The translations under genes were made by a program, and so were the position numbers. From Ovis canadensis (lineage: Eukaryota > Chordata > Mammalia > Artiodactyla > Bovidae), in contig NC_091254.1 in NCBI RefSeq assembly GCF_042477335.2, positions 98,915,001 through 98,979,000 of the forward strand: a DNA stretch of 64,000 nucleotides, written 5' to 3'. How positions within the stretch are numbered: the stretch's first letter is position 1; each line of letters opens with the position of its first letter. The notes under the pieces were generated by a model that was not told the DNA's origin, did not search any database, and worked only from the letters and a program-made list of their open reading frames with translations. Positions 24,867 to 35,395 of the stretch are shown here, piece by piece.

Positions 24867-25017
24867 ATCGTTGTGGCCGTTAATTATCCCTGTTTGCTCA
24901 CATCCTAATGAAATGGAGCCTAACAGCGTAAAGCAGTGACATGGGTCCTTCCAGGAAGAATGCAGCCAGTGAGAGAAGAGAAACTCAAGCTGATGCTTTT
25001 TCTTCTTTCATCTGTTC

Positions 25018-25258
25018 CGTCCCTGAGCATCTTCTCATCAGAGTTTCGTGGTGGGAGCTGGCCATTTGTAAATGTTTGTATTTGAGACATCATGTAAATT
25101 AGTACCATCACCTTGTGCCTATCACTTATTTGAAAAATAAGCCTTATTCTTTTTTGCACCTAAATTATTAGTGTCCCTAAGGAACCTAGAAAAGAACACA
25201 AACCCAGGAATTTTCTGTCCTTGAAGAGGGCTCATTGTTCTACAAGTGGGTATGTCAT
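25018..25258 (-). repeat. Right arm of 240-bp inverted repeat
   Basis: Inverted copy of 23256-23495 at about 99 percent identity by eye. The arms are separated by about 1.52 kb. Beyond the outer edges the flanking sequences do not match each other. Confidence 0.92.
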
Positions 25259-26187
25259 TTTTTGCCTGGAGGCGAGGACTGACCCTCTTTCCATCCTTTC
25301 AGTCATGTGGGCTGGTCCTTTTCTTCCGACTTCCCTCGTGTTTGCGAGCGTGGCCCATCTGTGGGCAGAGTCTGGGCAGTGAGCCCTGCCCTGGGCTCTC
25401 GCTGTGTCCTCAGTATTTCTCGTGAACGTGAAGCTTTGTGCTGTAAGTTGTAGTGTTCCGTGACAGGGTATTATGAGCCCTTTGTGCTCATAATTCCATG
25501 TTATGAAAACCTTTCACCAGCTTCTTAAATTGGCTGGTTTGAAGTGCACTTTGTGTTATGGCGTAATCTGTATCATTAAGAACACGAACGTGGGGAATTA
25601 GCATTAGATCTTTGAGAAAGAAATAGGAATTCAAAGAGAATGACTTGCTTTCAGTCCTCAGCCTTGAGTCTCGGGCGCACTATTTAACCTGTCATTTTTT
25701 TTCCCTAGATGTGTGACTTCAGTTTCTTCATGGGACGTGCTGAGACAATTTCAAAACTTTTGTTTAACTATCTGGGGGAGGCTTTGCCAAAAAATTTTTT
25801 CAATTGCTGCTGTTTCTGAGTGATCAATCATAATATGTGTTACATGATAAATCACACATATTGCTTGCCACTGATGGTTGCTGGCTGGAGATTGTGCAGA
25901 GAGAACCGCTGAGATTCAGTCTCAGCCTTCAGGAGCTCGACCTCAAGAAAGAAAAGCACTTGAGCCAAGATACAGAAGATACAACTGACAGTTGAAAACT
26001 GAATCACCGACTAGATCCACGTGTCTCTCTAACAGGGGTCCACTCACATTTAGGTTCTGAATTTCTCTCATAAACCAGGACACAAATAGATTCTCAATTT
26101 CTTTCATGAAACGGAACACAAATCACACTAAGGAAGAGCTGCTCCTTGGAATGCAAGAATGTGTGGGCTGCCTTCTCCTCCCTGGGG

Positions 26188-26400
26188 GATGGTGGTTTAG
26201 TCGCTAAGTCGTGTCCGACTCTTTTGTGACCCCGTGGACTGTAGCCCACCAGGCTCTTCTGTCCATGGGATTCTCCAGGCAAGAGCACTGGAGTGTGTGT
26301 TGCCATTTCCTTCTCCAGGGGATCTTCCTGGCCCAGGGATTGAACCTGGGTCTCCTGCACAGCAGGCAGATTCTTTGCTATCTGAGCCCCCAGGGGCTTC
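26188..26400 (-). repeat. Bov-tA/Bov-A2-type SINE, minus strand
   Basis: Contains GTCGTGTCCGACTCTTTTGT near its start and GATTGAACCTGGGTCTCCTG with TGAGCCCCCAGGG at its end, which is the reversed ruminant SINE. Confidence 0.85.
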
Positions 26401-27316
26401 CTCTTGTTGCTCGGAAGCTCCCAGTTCACTGTTAGACTTGGTTCAGTTCCGTTCATTCAACATTGTTTAAAGCGCGTTGACTGCACTGAGGTCTAGGAAC
26501 GGCCCCACATTAGTTATCTTTCACCAGGTGATGAATTACCCAAGCTTAATGGCTTTAAGCAGTGACTCAGAGGCTTGGCTGGGTGGTTTGGGCTCAGGTG
26601 GCTCACGAGACCACAGTCAAGCTTTCGGGAGGTGGTGGTCGTCTGAGGCCAGCCTGGGGCTGGACGAGCTGCTTTGAGGCTCTCAGCTTGCTGCGGGTCA
26701 GCAGTGGGTGTGCACAGAAGCCTGCTCCCTGCCACAGGTCGGCTCGCAGCTGTGAGATGCTCTTCCCTGGGGCCAGCGGCCGGACCGTGAGCTGGGCCGC
26801 AGCCGCAGTGACCCTGACCTTGGAGGTCGCGTCCCCCTGCAATGCCCAGTTCAGAGGTCACCACGGAGTGTCTATACCACTGTGTTCACTCCGGGGGTGA
26901 GAAACGCGAGGCAGGTTATCACAGTCCTGGAGGTGAGGAGGTGAGCCCAGGGGAGCGCCTTTCCATGGCCAAGGCATCGGGGACAGGAAGGAGCCAACTG
27001 CCAGGAGGCGCCTCCATCGAGAAGCTCCCAGCCGGTCATGGTCCCAGGGCGGCGGCTGCCCCCAGGCACCCCCATGGCCTCTGCCTGTGAACTCGCTTGT
27101 GAGAGCCTGCCCATGCTCAGCTCCTGCTCACCGCGCTGTGTGGCATCGCCTCTTTCCGTTTCCTGACTCAAGCCCCACATCCGGGACCCTGCGGCCCCAG
27201 GAGCCACCAGTGAGGACGCCGTCTGATGATGCTATGACTGGGTCGGGGCAGACGGCTCAGAGGGAAGAGGCAGCAAGGGGACTGAAGAGGGCGTGCCACT
27301 CGTGTCACTCGTCGGG

Positions 27317-27815
27317 TCGGCATTCGCCAGCCGGCCGCTCCCTCGCTTGGAGAAAGGGGCAGAGTGTCGGCGAGGAGGCCTCGTCGAGTCGGCATTCGCC
27401 AGCCGGCCGCTCCCTCGCTTGGAGAAAGGGGCAGAGTGTCGGCGAGGAGGCCTCGTCGAGTCGGCATTCGCCAGCCGGCCGCTCCCTTGCTTGGAGAAAG
27501 GGGCAGAGTGTCGGCGAGGAGGCCTCGTCGAGTCGGCATTCGCCAGCTGGCCGCTCCCTCGCTTGGAGAAAGGGGCAGAGTGTCGGCGAGGAGGCCTCGT
27601 CGAGTCGGCATTCGCCAGCTGGCCGCTCCCTCGCTTGGAGAAAGGGGCAGAGTGTCGGCGAGGAGGCCTCGTCGAGTCGGCATTCGCCAGCTGGCCGCTC
27701 CCTCGCTTGGAGAAAGGGGCAGAGTGTCGGCGAGGAGGCCTCGTCGAGTCGGCATTCGCCAGCTGGCCGCTCCCTTGCTTGGAGAAAGGGGCAGAGTGTC
27801 GGCGAGGAGGCCGTC
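27317..27815 (+). repeat. 72-bp minisatellite, seven copies, CpG-dense
   Basis: Copies begin at 27317, 27389, 27461, 27533, 27605, 27677 and 27749. Each unit carries eight or nine CpG sites and the core CAGAGTGTCGGCGAGGAGGC. Copies differ almost only at two CpG positions (CCGG or CTGG, and CTCG or CTTG). Because 72 is a multiple of three and there are no stops, several frames on both strands stay open; these are not proteins. Confidence 0.95.
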
Positions 27816-28724
27816 TGAGCATGCTGATGGCCCAGCCGGGGTCAGGCCTCGCTCCTTAAGATCCTGGCCTGAGCCTCACGAGAACGCGGGGACAGAACCA
27901 GGGGGAGATGGTCCGAGTGCCTCCACGCGGAGCTCCTGGGCCCCAGGGACGTGGGTCCTGCCCTTCAGTCATCCGAGTCCCGAGCTGGCTGGCGGAAGGA
28001 GGCCCAGCGTCAGTCTGTAGGGAAGGCTGGCCCCCTGGACCCACCTGTGAGCCTGGGAGCCACGAGGGCCCCCGAGGTGGAGGACTACCCCCTGCCCCAG
28101 AAGGCCTGGGGGTTGCCCAACTCCGCCCTCCCTCTCCCTCCCAGGAGTGGACAGAGGATGAGAGTTCGCACCTGTGAGGGGCGCTCCTGCACAGGGACAC
28201 TCGGGGGCCTGGTTGCCCTGAGTCACCTTGTGAGGCACTGGGCCTTCCTTTGGGGGCTAGTCCAGAGAAGGTGGGAGCCACGGGGGGCAGCGGCCACCGC
28301 TCGTGGATAAAGGAGCGCCTGGCCCATGAAATTTGCAGTCAGACCTGTGGAATTTGTCACCTGAAAGTGCCTCCTAGTGTCTTGGGACAACTGACCTGCG
28401 TATTGAGGGGCCATTTCCAGGGAGGCCAGGGCAGGGGGCAGCCCAGGTCCCAGGAGGCTGGGTGCTGCTGATGCTGGAGGACAGATGGACAGAATGTTTG
28501 GACAGACATCCAGACAGATGGACAGCCCTCCCCATCACTGTCCTCAGGACAGTTCTCGGCGGCCCCCATGAGGGCCCGCTTGGGTTCCTGGACTCGTTTC
28601 CGGGGGAGGAGGGTGCAGAGGCCGTATCCCAGGGCTGAGCCGGGCGAGGGCGTGGCCGGCGGCGGGAAGCAGGTGGCTTTGGGGAGACGCTGGCCCGCAG
28701 TGACGCCCAGGAACTGTTTTCCAG

Positions 28725-28794
28725 CTTACGTGCAGGTGTTTTCTGCCCTGATCGTGATCATCGCCGGGGCCTTTGTCATCACCATCATTTACAG
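28725..28794 (+). CDS. TEX29: TEX29 coding exon 3, membrane helix
   Basis: This 70-nt exon completes Thr57 and encodes residues 58-79 and two bases of Arg80. The hydrophobic run VFSALIVIIAGAFVITIIY (61-79) is a single membrane-spanning helix and is nearly identical to the human protein as I recall it. The exon begins after TTTTCCAG and ends before GTCAGC at 28795. A basic residue cluster immediately after the helix (RVIQESRRE in the next exon) would favour a cytoplasmic C-terminus by the positive-inside rule, leaving the cysteine module outside. Confidence 0.95.
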
Positions 28795-29547
28795 GTCAGC
28801 GCTTTCCTTCTCTGAACATCACCTGCGGGCCCGGGGGGACAGGAGCAGGGTGCTGTGGGCAGGCGGCTCCCAGCCTTGCTGAGGTGCAGGTGACGAGGAG
28901 GGCTGTCTGTGGGCAGGAGCCAGCCAGGGTGTGCGCCTTCCTGCCCAGCACCCTCAGGGCGGATGCCAGGGGCACTGAAGGACACTGCTGCCAGCCTGGA
29001 TCCTCGCGTCTCAGCCTCACGGCCAGCAGGCACCGGTCTGCAGGCTGCCCGGCTGCACCCTCGGCCCGTGGCCGTCCCGTGGCAGGCGTGTGCTCAGGCC
29101 CACGTCTGGGGTGCATGTTAGTGGTCAGGACATGCCCGCCAGGCCCCACAGCTGCCCGTGGTCCACAGGCAGGGCCGGACTGCAGCCTGCACTCAGGGTC
29201 CCAGCCCCTGTCTCATGAATGAAAGCCCGTGAGGCTGATTGAACCACTCTGTCCAACGGCAAGGCAAAAGCATGTTCCTCCTCCAAGTGGAGCCAGGTGG
29301 CACCTCTGTGGCCCGGCCTGGCCGTGACTGTGGGCCACGCACACCCGGCCTGCTCCCTGTGTGTCTGGGAGCCTGGGTGCCACTCACCCGGTGAGCCTGG
29401 AGCTCATGTGAAACAAAGCTGAGGCGACAGAGTGTTTCTCCTTCAAACCCGAGGGCAGGGTCGCAAACACTGTGATGCTGCGGTTGCGTCCCAGCGCAAG
29501 GCCGGGTGGCCCCTCGGGGTCCCCATCCTTCTCTCTCTGCTCATCAG
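28795..29547 (+). other. TEX29 intron after coding exon 3
   Basis: A 753-bp GC-rich intron, GTCAGC to CTCATCAG. Open frames here have no family match. No repeat seen. Confidence 0.85.
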
Positions 29548-29711
29548 AGTCATCCAGGAGAGCCGGAGAGAAAAGGAAGTCCCCACGGAGGCGCCTGTGT
29601 CGGTCGAGTCCAGCGTCCAGGTGGAGACACAGCCCCCCAGCAACGTGGGGGCAGGCTCGCAGGCCCCAAGCATGGAGATGCCGCCGTCCCAGGAGGGCGG
29701 CACAGAGGACG
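29548..29711 (+). CDS. TEX29: TEX29 coding exon 4, cytoplasmic-type tail
   Basis: This 164-nt exon completes Arg80 and reads VIQESRREKEVPTEAPVSVE followed by a Ser/Pro/Gln/Glu-rich, low-complexity tail, ending one base into Ala before the donor GTAAGC at 29712. The membrane-proximal VIQESR matches the human protein; the rest of the tail is less conserved, as expected for a disordered region. No motif of known function is visible. Confidence 0.9.
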
Positions 29712-30429
29712 GTAAGCCAGCCGAGAGCAGCTCTGCTAGAGACCCTCGGCCTCCACCCCGGCCCCCATGTGTGCTGCTCGGCTGCTAGTCTGAACAGAAG
29801 CGCGATTTGTCTTGTCTGACCAGGAGGGTGGGCTTGCGAGGTGGGCTCCGCTGGAGGCATGGCTTCTGTCCACAGCGTCCTCCCTTTCCTGCCCCCAGGC
29901 CTGGCAGGCGGCGGGCGTGGGGCAGCGGGGTGACCTCTCTTGGGCGCTGGCTGAAGCCGGCAGGCTCAGAGCATCACCGCCGGGACGCGTCCTGCCGGCG
30001 CGGGTTCCCAGGAAGCCTCTTGCCCTAGCAGGCGGGCGGCTTTGGCCAGAGCCCCCCGCAGGTTCGAGGAGATGCGGCAGCGGTGACCAGCTGTCCCGGG
30101 CCGTGGTCGGTGGGAATCAGCCTCGGGCCCTCACTGTCCCAAGGAGCAGTGAGCGGCCTGCCCGGCCATCCTCCGGGACCTGGCTGCAGCCCTGGGCGCC
30201 TGCCGGCTTGGCGCTGGCCCCCCATAGGGCTGCTCCCCAGGGGCTGCAGAGGCTCCGGCCCCACTCAGCGGAGAGACCCGGCGGGGGAGGCAGAGACCCA
30301 GCTGCCCAGCACGCTTCTGCGTGAATTGCGTCCCTGCAGCTGTGTCCACAGGCCCTGGAGGGTCTCCCCCTGGGGTGGCCGAGAGTCCCACTCTAAACCC
30401 ACTTCTCTCTGTTTTATCTTTAAATCCAG
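29712..30429 (+). other. Last TEX29 intron
   Basis: A 718-bp GC-rich intron from GTAAGC to AAATCCAG. No other feature seen. Confidence 0.85.
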
Positions 30430-30470
30430 CGAGTCTGGTAATAACAGAGGAGGAGGAAACAGAGGACTGA
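30430..30470 (+). CDS. TEX29: TEX29 terminal coding exon
   Basis: This exon completes Ala and reads SLVITEEEETED, stopping at TGA 30468-30470. The acidic ITEEEETED end matches the human ending ITEAEETED closely and confirms the splice choice. The acceptor AAATCCAG follows a TTTTATCTTT tract. Confidence 0.94.
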
Positions 30471-32897
30471 GGCGCGAGACAGAGGCTGAGTGATGACGAG
30501 AGGAACTCTGACCGCGGTGGGGCGGCCGGGGAACGGCCGTCGAAATATTTTGTGGAGTGACCACCCGGTGAGAGAAAAAAAAGGTATTTTGAAATGCTTG
30601 TGGTCTGTGTTGGGTCCCCGAAGCTTGTTTTCCCGCCTCAGGAGGGAGCAACCCCTGAGCTGAGACCGGGCCCCAGGAGCTTGCATTCTCGACGCTCGGC
30701 TTGTTCCAACCTGGGCCAGGCAGCCCATGGCGCCGGCTCACCCCACCCAGGGTGGGCTGCAGGCTCGGGACGGGTGGTCACTCAAACAGGCTGGGAGGTC
30801 AGGCCTGGCCCATTTTATGTCTCAGCTGGAGGGGCCGCTGGGTGTCGGGAATCAGTCATATGTTATTCTGGATGTTTCTGGATGAGATTGCTGGGTGGGG
30901 GAGGTGGACTGAGGGGACCACAGCCCCTCCCTAGTGAGGGTGAGGGTGTAAGTGTCTCTCAGTCGTGTCCGACTCTTTGCAACCCCGCGGACTGCTCCTC
31001 TGTCCGTGGGATTCTCCAGGCCAGAATACTGGAGTCGGGTGCCATTCCTTTCTTCAGAGGATCTTCCCGATTCAGGGATGGGACCTGGGTCTCCCGCCTG
31101 GTGGGCAGATTCTTTCCCTGGGTGGGCCTCTGCAGTCCGTCCTGAACAGAAGGAAGAAGGAATAGGCTGGCCTTCCCGTTGAGGGAATTCCTCATGCCCT
31201 CCCTGACCACCTTTGAACCGAGACACCATCTTTCTCCTGCTTTGGAGTTGAGCTGAGATGGCTCCGCCCGGGTTTCGGGCCTGATGGACGCAGCCTGGCG
31301 CAGGCGGCACAGACTCTGCTGGGCCAGGGCTGCCTGCTCGTCTCGGGACGTGTCGGCCCCCAGTTCCTGTGAGTCAGTCAGTCGGTCGGTCTCGGGCTGA
31401 TTCTGTTCCTCTGGGGAACCTGATCAGGACCCACCTGGGTAGTAGAGAACTTGGCCTCAGCCCAGAGAGACCTGGTGCCTGGGAGGTCCCTGCTGAGCCG
31501 TCGAGTGTCCCAAGCATAGGCGTGTCTTGTGACGGGGAGAGGGCAATGGGGCTGTCACACCCACACGGTGACTCGGGTGGGGGACTGGCCCTACACAGAG
31601 AGACCAGCGCCGGATCTCAGCCTGACCTCTGGGAGAACAGAGGGCTGGAGATCGGGGATCGACTCAGTCATGTCTGTGATGAAGCCACCGCACACACTCG
31701 GAGGTTGAGGCTGAGCCAAGCGCCCCGGGCAGGGACCCCATCGACGGGGCAGGGGGTGACGTGTCCTGAGGACAGGGCCACGCCACCTGTGGACACTCCC
31801 ACCCCATCTCGTGTGCCTGCCTTGGCTAGAAAGGAAGAGACGCGTCCATTTGTTTTCATGAACCTGTGATAGTGGGAGTCGTGCTTCCCTGAGCTCTGTG
31901 ACTTGTTCTAGCAGGTTGTGGGCCACGAAGGGCACTCGTGAAGCCCGCCAAGGGTGCAGCCAGCCGGCCTGGAGCACAGGTGCTCCGGGGACCCTGGGGT
32001 GATGGCCGGCGTTGGAGGGGATGGCTGGTCCCTCCGGTCGTGCGGTGTGGCCATCCCTTTCTCACCATAGCGACCTCCCTGGGTGGGAGGTGGGCTCAGC
32101 TCTGCTCTCCACTGGGGTCAGAAGGATGCCCACCCCCGGCAGGGCCGGGGGAGGGCAGGCCCGCTTTGTGAATGCACAGAATGCGGGGCCTTGGCTGCGG
32201 ATTGGGTGGAGGGGGTACCAGCCCTGGTCTCGGGGTGTCTGAGGGAAAGCAGCCATCCTGCAGAGAGCCACCGCTCTAGAAGGCTGGCAAGAGCCGCGCC
32301 CTATTTTGCATCCTGAATCTCGGGACTGTGTGTTCTCCACGGCTGTCCACTGCCCCTCCTCAGCGGGGTAACCAGATAGCCCTCATCACAAGGAACAATC
32401 CGCTTCCGTAACTGGCCCATCCACACACTGATAGGTTATGTAACAGTTCTCATTGTCCTCACTGTCTAAGAATAAAAACACTTTATTCTGCAAGTAAGGC
32501 GGCGTACTCTATAATCTGATCTTTTGATGAAGCAAAGAAAAGCTGGTTTATTTTTAGATAATGAACGTGCTGATAAGTCCTAATTTGGCTCCAGTGCCTG
32601 TAAGAGCCCGACGCAGTCAGCCTGCGCCCCCTTCTCTGCGGGCACAGGCGTGGCTGTTCCACCCGCCGGCACGCAGCAGCTTTCTGGGTCCGATCCACAC
32701 AGAGGCGGCTGTCAGTTCTCCACAAAGAAGAGAATTCAAGTCAGAGTGTTTTCTTCAGCTCAAAACTCTCTTCCCTCCCGTGATGACTTCCAGTCTGGCT
32801 TTTCTTGTGCTTGTCTCTAGGTTGCAAGCAAGTGGGTTTTAAAAATGAATCCTCATCTCTCATCTCCATAGTGCGGTTTTAGGAATTAAGTGGGGGG
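30471..32897. other. TEX29 3' UTR and downstream intergenic DNA
   Basis: No AATAAA lies close to the TEX29 stop, so the 3' end is unresolved; an A-run follows at about 30573-30581, and an AATAAA occurs only at about 32471. A minus-strand SINE is at 30940-31125. The rest is GC-rich to about 32.3 kb and then AT-rich, without a recognisable gene. Confidence 0.5.
30940..31125 (-). repeat. Bov-tA/Bov-A2-type SINE, minus strand
   Basis: CAGTCGTGTCCGACTCTTTG at the start and GGGATTCTCCAGGCCAGAAT inside identify the reversed ruminant SINE. Its end GTGGGCAGATTCTTTCCCTG is slightly decayed. Confidence 0.85.
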
Positions 32898-33105
32898 GTT
32901 TGTTGCTAGAGGTAAAGAACCTGCCTCCCAATGCAGGAGACATGAGACGCAGGTTCAATCCCTGGGTCAGGAAGATGCCCTGGAGGAAGGCATGGCAACC
33001 GACTCCAGGATTCTTGCCTGGAGAATCCCGTGGACAGAGAAGCCTGGTGGGCCACAGTCCCTGGGGTCACAGAGTCAGACACAACTGAAGTGTCTGAGCA
33101 TTCAT
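32898..33105 (+). repeat. Bov-tA/Bov-A2-type SINE
   Basis: GTAAAGAACCTGCCTCCCAA through GAGAATCCCGTGGACAGAGA and GGGGTCACAGAGTCAGACAC; the tRNA-like head is slightly truncated. Confidence 0.87.
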
Positions 33106-33164
33106 GCACTCACTTAGGATAAAGGTCACTCTGAGAGCAGAGGGCTCTGTGCCCCCTCCGCGTG

Positions 33165-33492
33165 GTGAAAGTGTGAACGTGAAGTCGCTCAGTCGTGTCT
33201 CTGCAGCCCCATGGCCCGTAGCCCTCCAGGCTCCTCTGTCCATGGGATTCTCCGGGCAAGAGTACTGGAGTGGGTTGCCTTTCCCTTCTCCAGGGGATCT
33301 TCCCGACCCAGGGATCGAACCCAGGTCTCCTGCATTGCGGGCAGACTCTTTACCCTTTGAGCCGCGAGGGAAGCGCTAATACTGGACAGAGTAGCCGTTC
33401 CTTTCTCCAGGGGAGTCTTCCCAACCCGAGAACAGAACCCTGGTCTCTTGCAATGCAGGCGGATTCTTCACCAGCTGAGCCACCTGGGACGT
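33165..33492 (-). repeat. One full and one partial SINE, minus strand
   Basis: 33165-33377 is a reversed Bov-tA/Bov-A2 copy (GAAGTCGCTCAGTCGTGTCT to TTGAGCCGCGAGGGAAGC). 33380-33492 is a second partial copy of its tRNA-derived half, ending TGAGCCACCTGGGA. They lie tail to head. Confidence 0.82.
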
Positions 33493-33829
33493 GGGGGCCT
33501 CTTCCTTCTGGAGCCTGGCTGGCGCCCTGGGAGAGGCGTCGTGTCTCCAGGTCACGGACGCGTCTGGACATGGAGAGGGACCAGAGCGAGTGGCTGAGGC
33601 TTGGACGCTCAGCGTGGGCCTGCTGCCCCGGGGTGTCTGGGGCATCACAGGGGCAGCAGGCGAGGCTGTGGAGATGCCTGGGCGGGTGGGAGCCCCGTCT
33701 GTCCCCACAGCCCAGGCAGAGTTTTTCATCCTGTCTGGGGGCAGCAGGGAAATCAGTCCTTTCTGTTGAACGAAGGATTTGGTTTCCAGGAAGCGTCCGC
33801 ACGTGCCAGGCTCTCGGTGAGATGGAGGG

Positions 33830-34550
33830 AAACCCAGAGCTCTCCCCCGGGGATGCCGGGCGGGACGCGGCGCCCGGGGGCACAGCGGCGGCGGTGCAGC
33901 TGCTAACTCCCGCGGGAAACGCCCTCCCCAGCGGGGCGGCAGGCCGGGCAGGGGCAGGGGGACGGCCCGCGGGCGCCCACGGCGAGCCCAGGACAGTAAC
34001 GAGGGACTCACTTGGAGGACGGGGTGCGGCTGGGGCCTTGAGGTCGGGAGGAGGCCCTGCGTGCCCACGCGGGTCCTGAGAAGCGGGGGCTCTCCGGGTG
34101 GGGTCAGAGGGCGGCGCCCCTCGAGGCGGGGCACTGAGTCCGACGAGGGCTGGAGCGGCGGTGAACCGGCGGGCGCGGCGCTGCCGGAAGCCGGAAGCCG
34201 GAAGCCGGAAGCGGGAGGGCCCGCCCCTTCCGGCGCCGCGGGAGCGGCCCCGAGATGCCCGCGCCTCGGCCGGCGAGGCTCGTGCTGGACGGCGGGCCTC
34301 GGGGCCGTCAGAGGGCCTGTGGGGAGACGGGGCCCCTGCGCTTCCGCCGTCTCGGCCCCTGGGTGCCCGTGTGCTCCGCCGGGGAGCGTTAGGGACGCAG
34401 GCCCCTGTGGCGGCGCCGCCCGTGCCTGTGAGAGCAGAGCTGGCCCGCTGGGGCCCCGCGGGCAGGGCGGGCAGGAGCGGAGGCAGGTGGGCCCGGCTCA
34501 GCTCGTCGCCCCCGAGCCGCGAGGCCCCTTCAGCCTAGAGCCTCCTCGGA
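33830..34550. promoter_or_regulatory. CpG-rich block with tandem ETS-type motifs
   Basis: Very GC-rich sequence with frequent CpG, unlike its flanks. At about 34183-34212 the heptamer GCCGGAA repeats four times, giving four CCGGAAG ETS-type cores, followed by CCCGCCCCTTCCGG (SP1-like box plus an inverted ETS core). This resembles a TATA-less CpG-island promoter, but no exon or gene is recognisable on either side. Open frames here, up to about 270 codons, are chance frames. Confidence 0.45.
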
Positions 34551-34971
34551 CGTCCCCAAGGGACCACGAGAGAGGCTCTCTGGAAGATGACAGGCCAGCT
34601 ACCAAAGAGTGTGCCTCCTCCGTGTTCATCTGGTGACTCCTCACGACCACATTCAGGCTGCGTGGAGCGGGGCCTGGTCTCATCACACCATCTCTCCCAG
34701 GAGTCACCTTTGAGCAGCCCCGTGACTGCTGTCTGTTACCATTAACCACTTAGGATGATACCTCCCAGGCGTGTCCGTTTCGTGTTCCTCTCTTCTCCTT
34801 CTTAGTATTTTGTGTATAAGTACTCTGAAGTTAGGTAAGTGTCCTCATTAAAATTCCCATTTATATATTCATTCGTTCACCCATATATGCATGAACTCAT
34901 GGTGCGATTGTTTAAAGGGCTGTGCTCTCTTACTGTATAGTCCCCATAGTTAGAGCTGTGGTTTCTCCAGT

Positions 34972-35395
34972 AGTCATGTACAGATGTGAGAGCTGGATTA
35001 TAAAGAAAGCTGAGTGCTGAAGTATTGACGCTTTTGAACTGTGGTGTTGGAGAAGACCCTTCAGAGTTCCTTGGACTGCAAGGAGATCCATCCATCCATC
35101 CAACCAGTCCATCCTAAAGGAGATCAGTCCTGAATATTCGTTGGAAGGACTGATGCTGAAGCTGAAACTGCAATCCTTTGGCCACGTGAAGAGAAGAGCC
35201 AGCTCATTTAAAAAGACCCTGATGCTTGGAAAGATTGAAGGAGAAGGGGACAACAGAGAATGAGATGGTTGGAGGGTATCACTGACTCTATGGACATGAG
35301 TTTGAGTAAACTCCAGGAGTTGGTGATGGACAGGGAGGCCTGGCGTGCCACAGTCCATGGGGTCGCAAAGAGTTGACCGTGACTTAGCAACTGAA
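34972..35395 (+). repeat. BovB 3' end, 5'-truncated
   Basis: Starts near GTACAGATGTGAGAGCTGGA and runs through the BovB C-terminal region to GCAAAGAGTTGACCGTGACT and a short AACTGAATAG tail. It carries a small internal CATC expansion at about 35087-35101. Confidence 0.85.

Noticed and set aside
27317-27815. CRISPR-like spaced repeat
   Set aside because: The units are directly tandem with no unique spacers, and the genome is mammalian.
27087-28020. Long open frames of 188-243 codons over the 72-bp array
   Set aside because: The period is a multiple of three and the unit has no stop, so frames on both strands stay open. They have no conserved start and lie in a TEX29 intron.
33270-34636. Frames of 177-269 codons
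   Set aside because: They begin in SINE sequence and run through a CpG-dense block where stops are rare.
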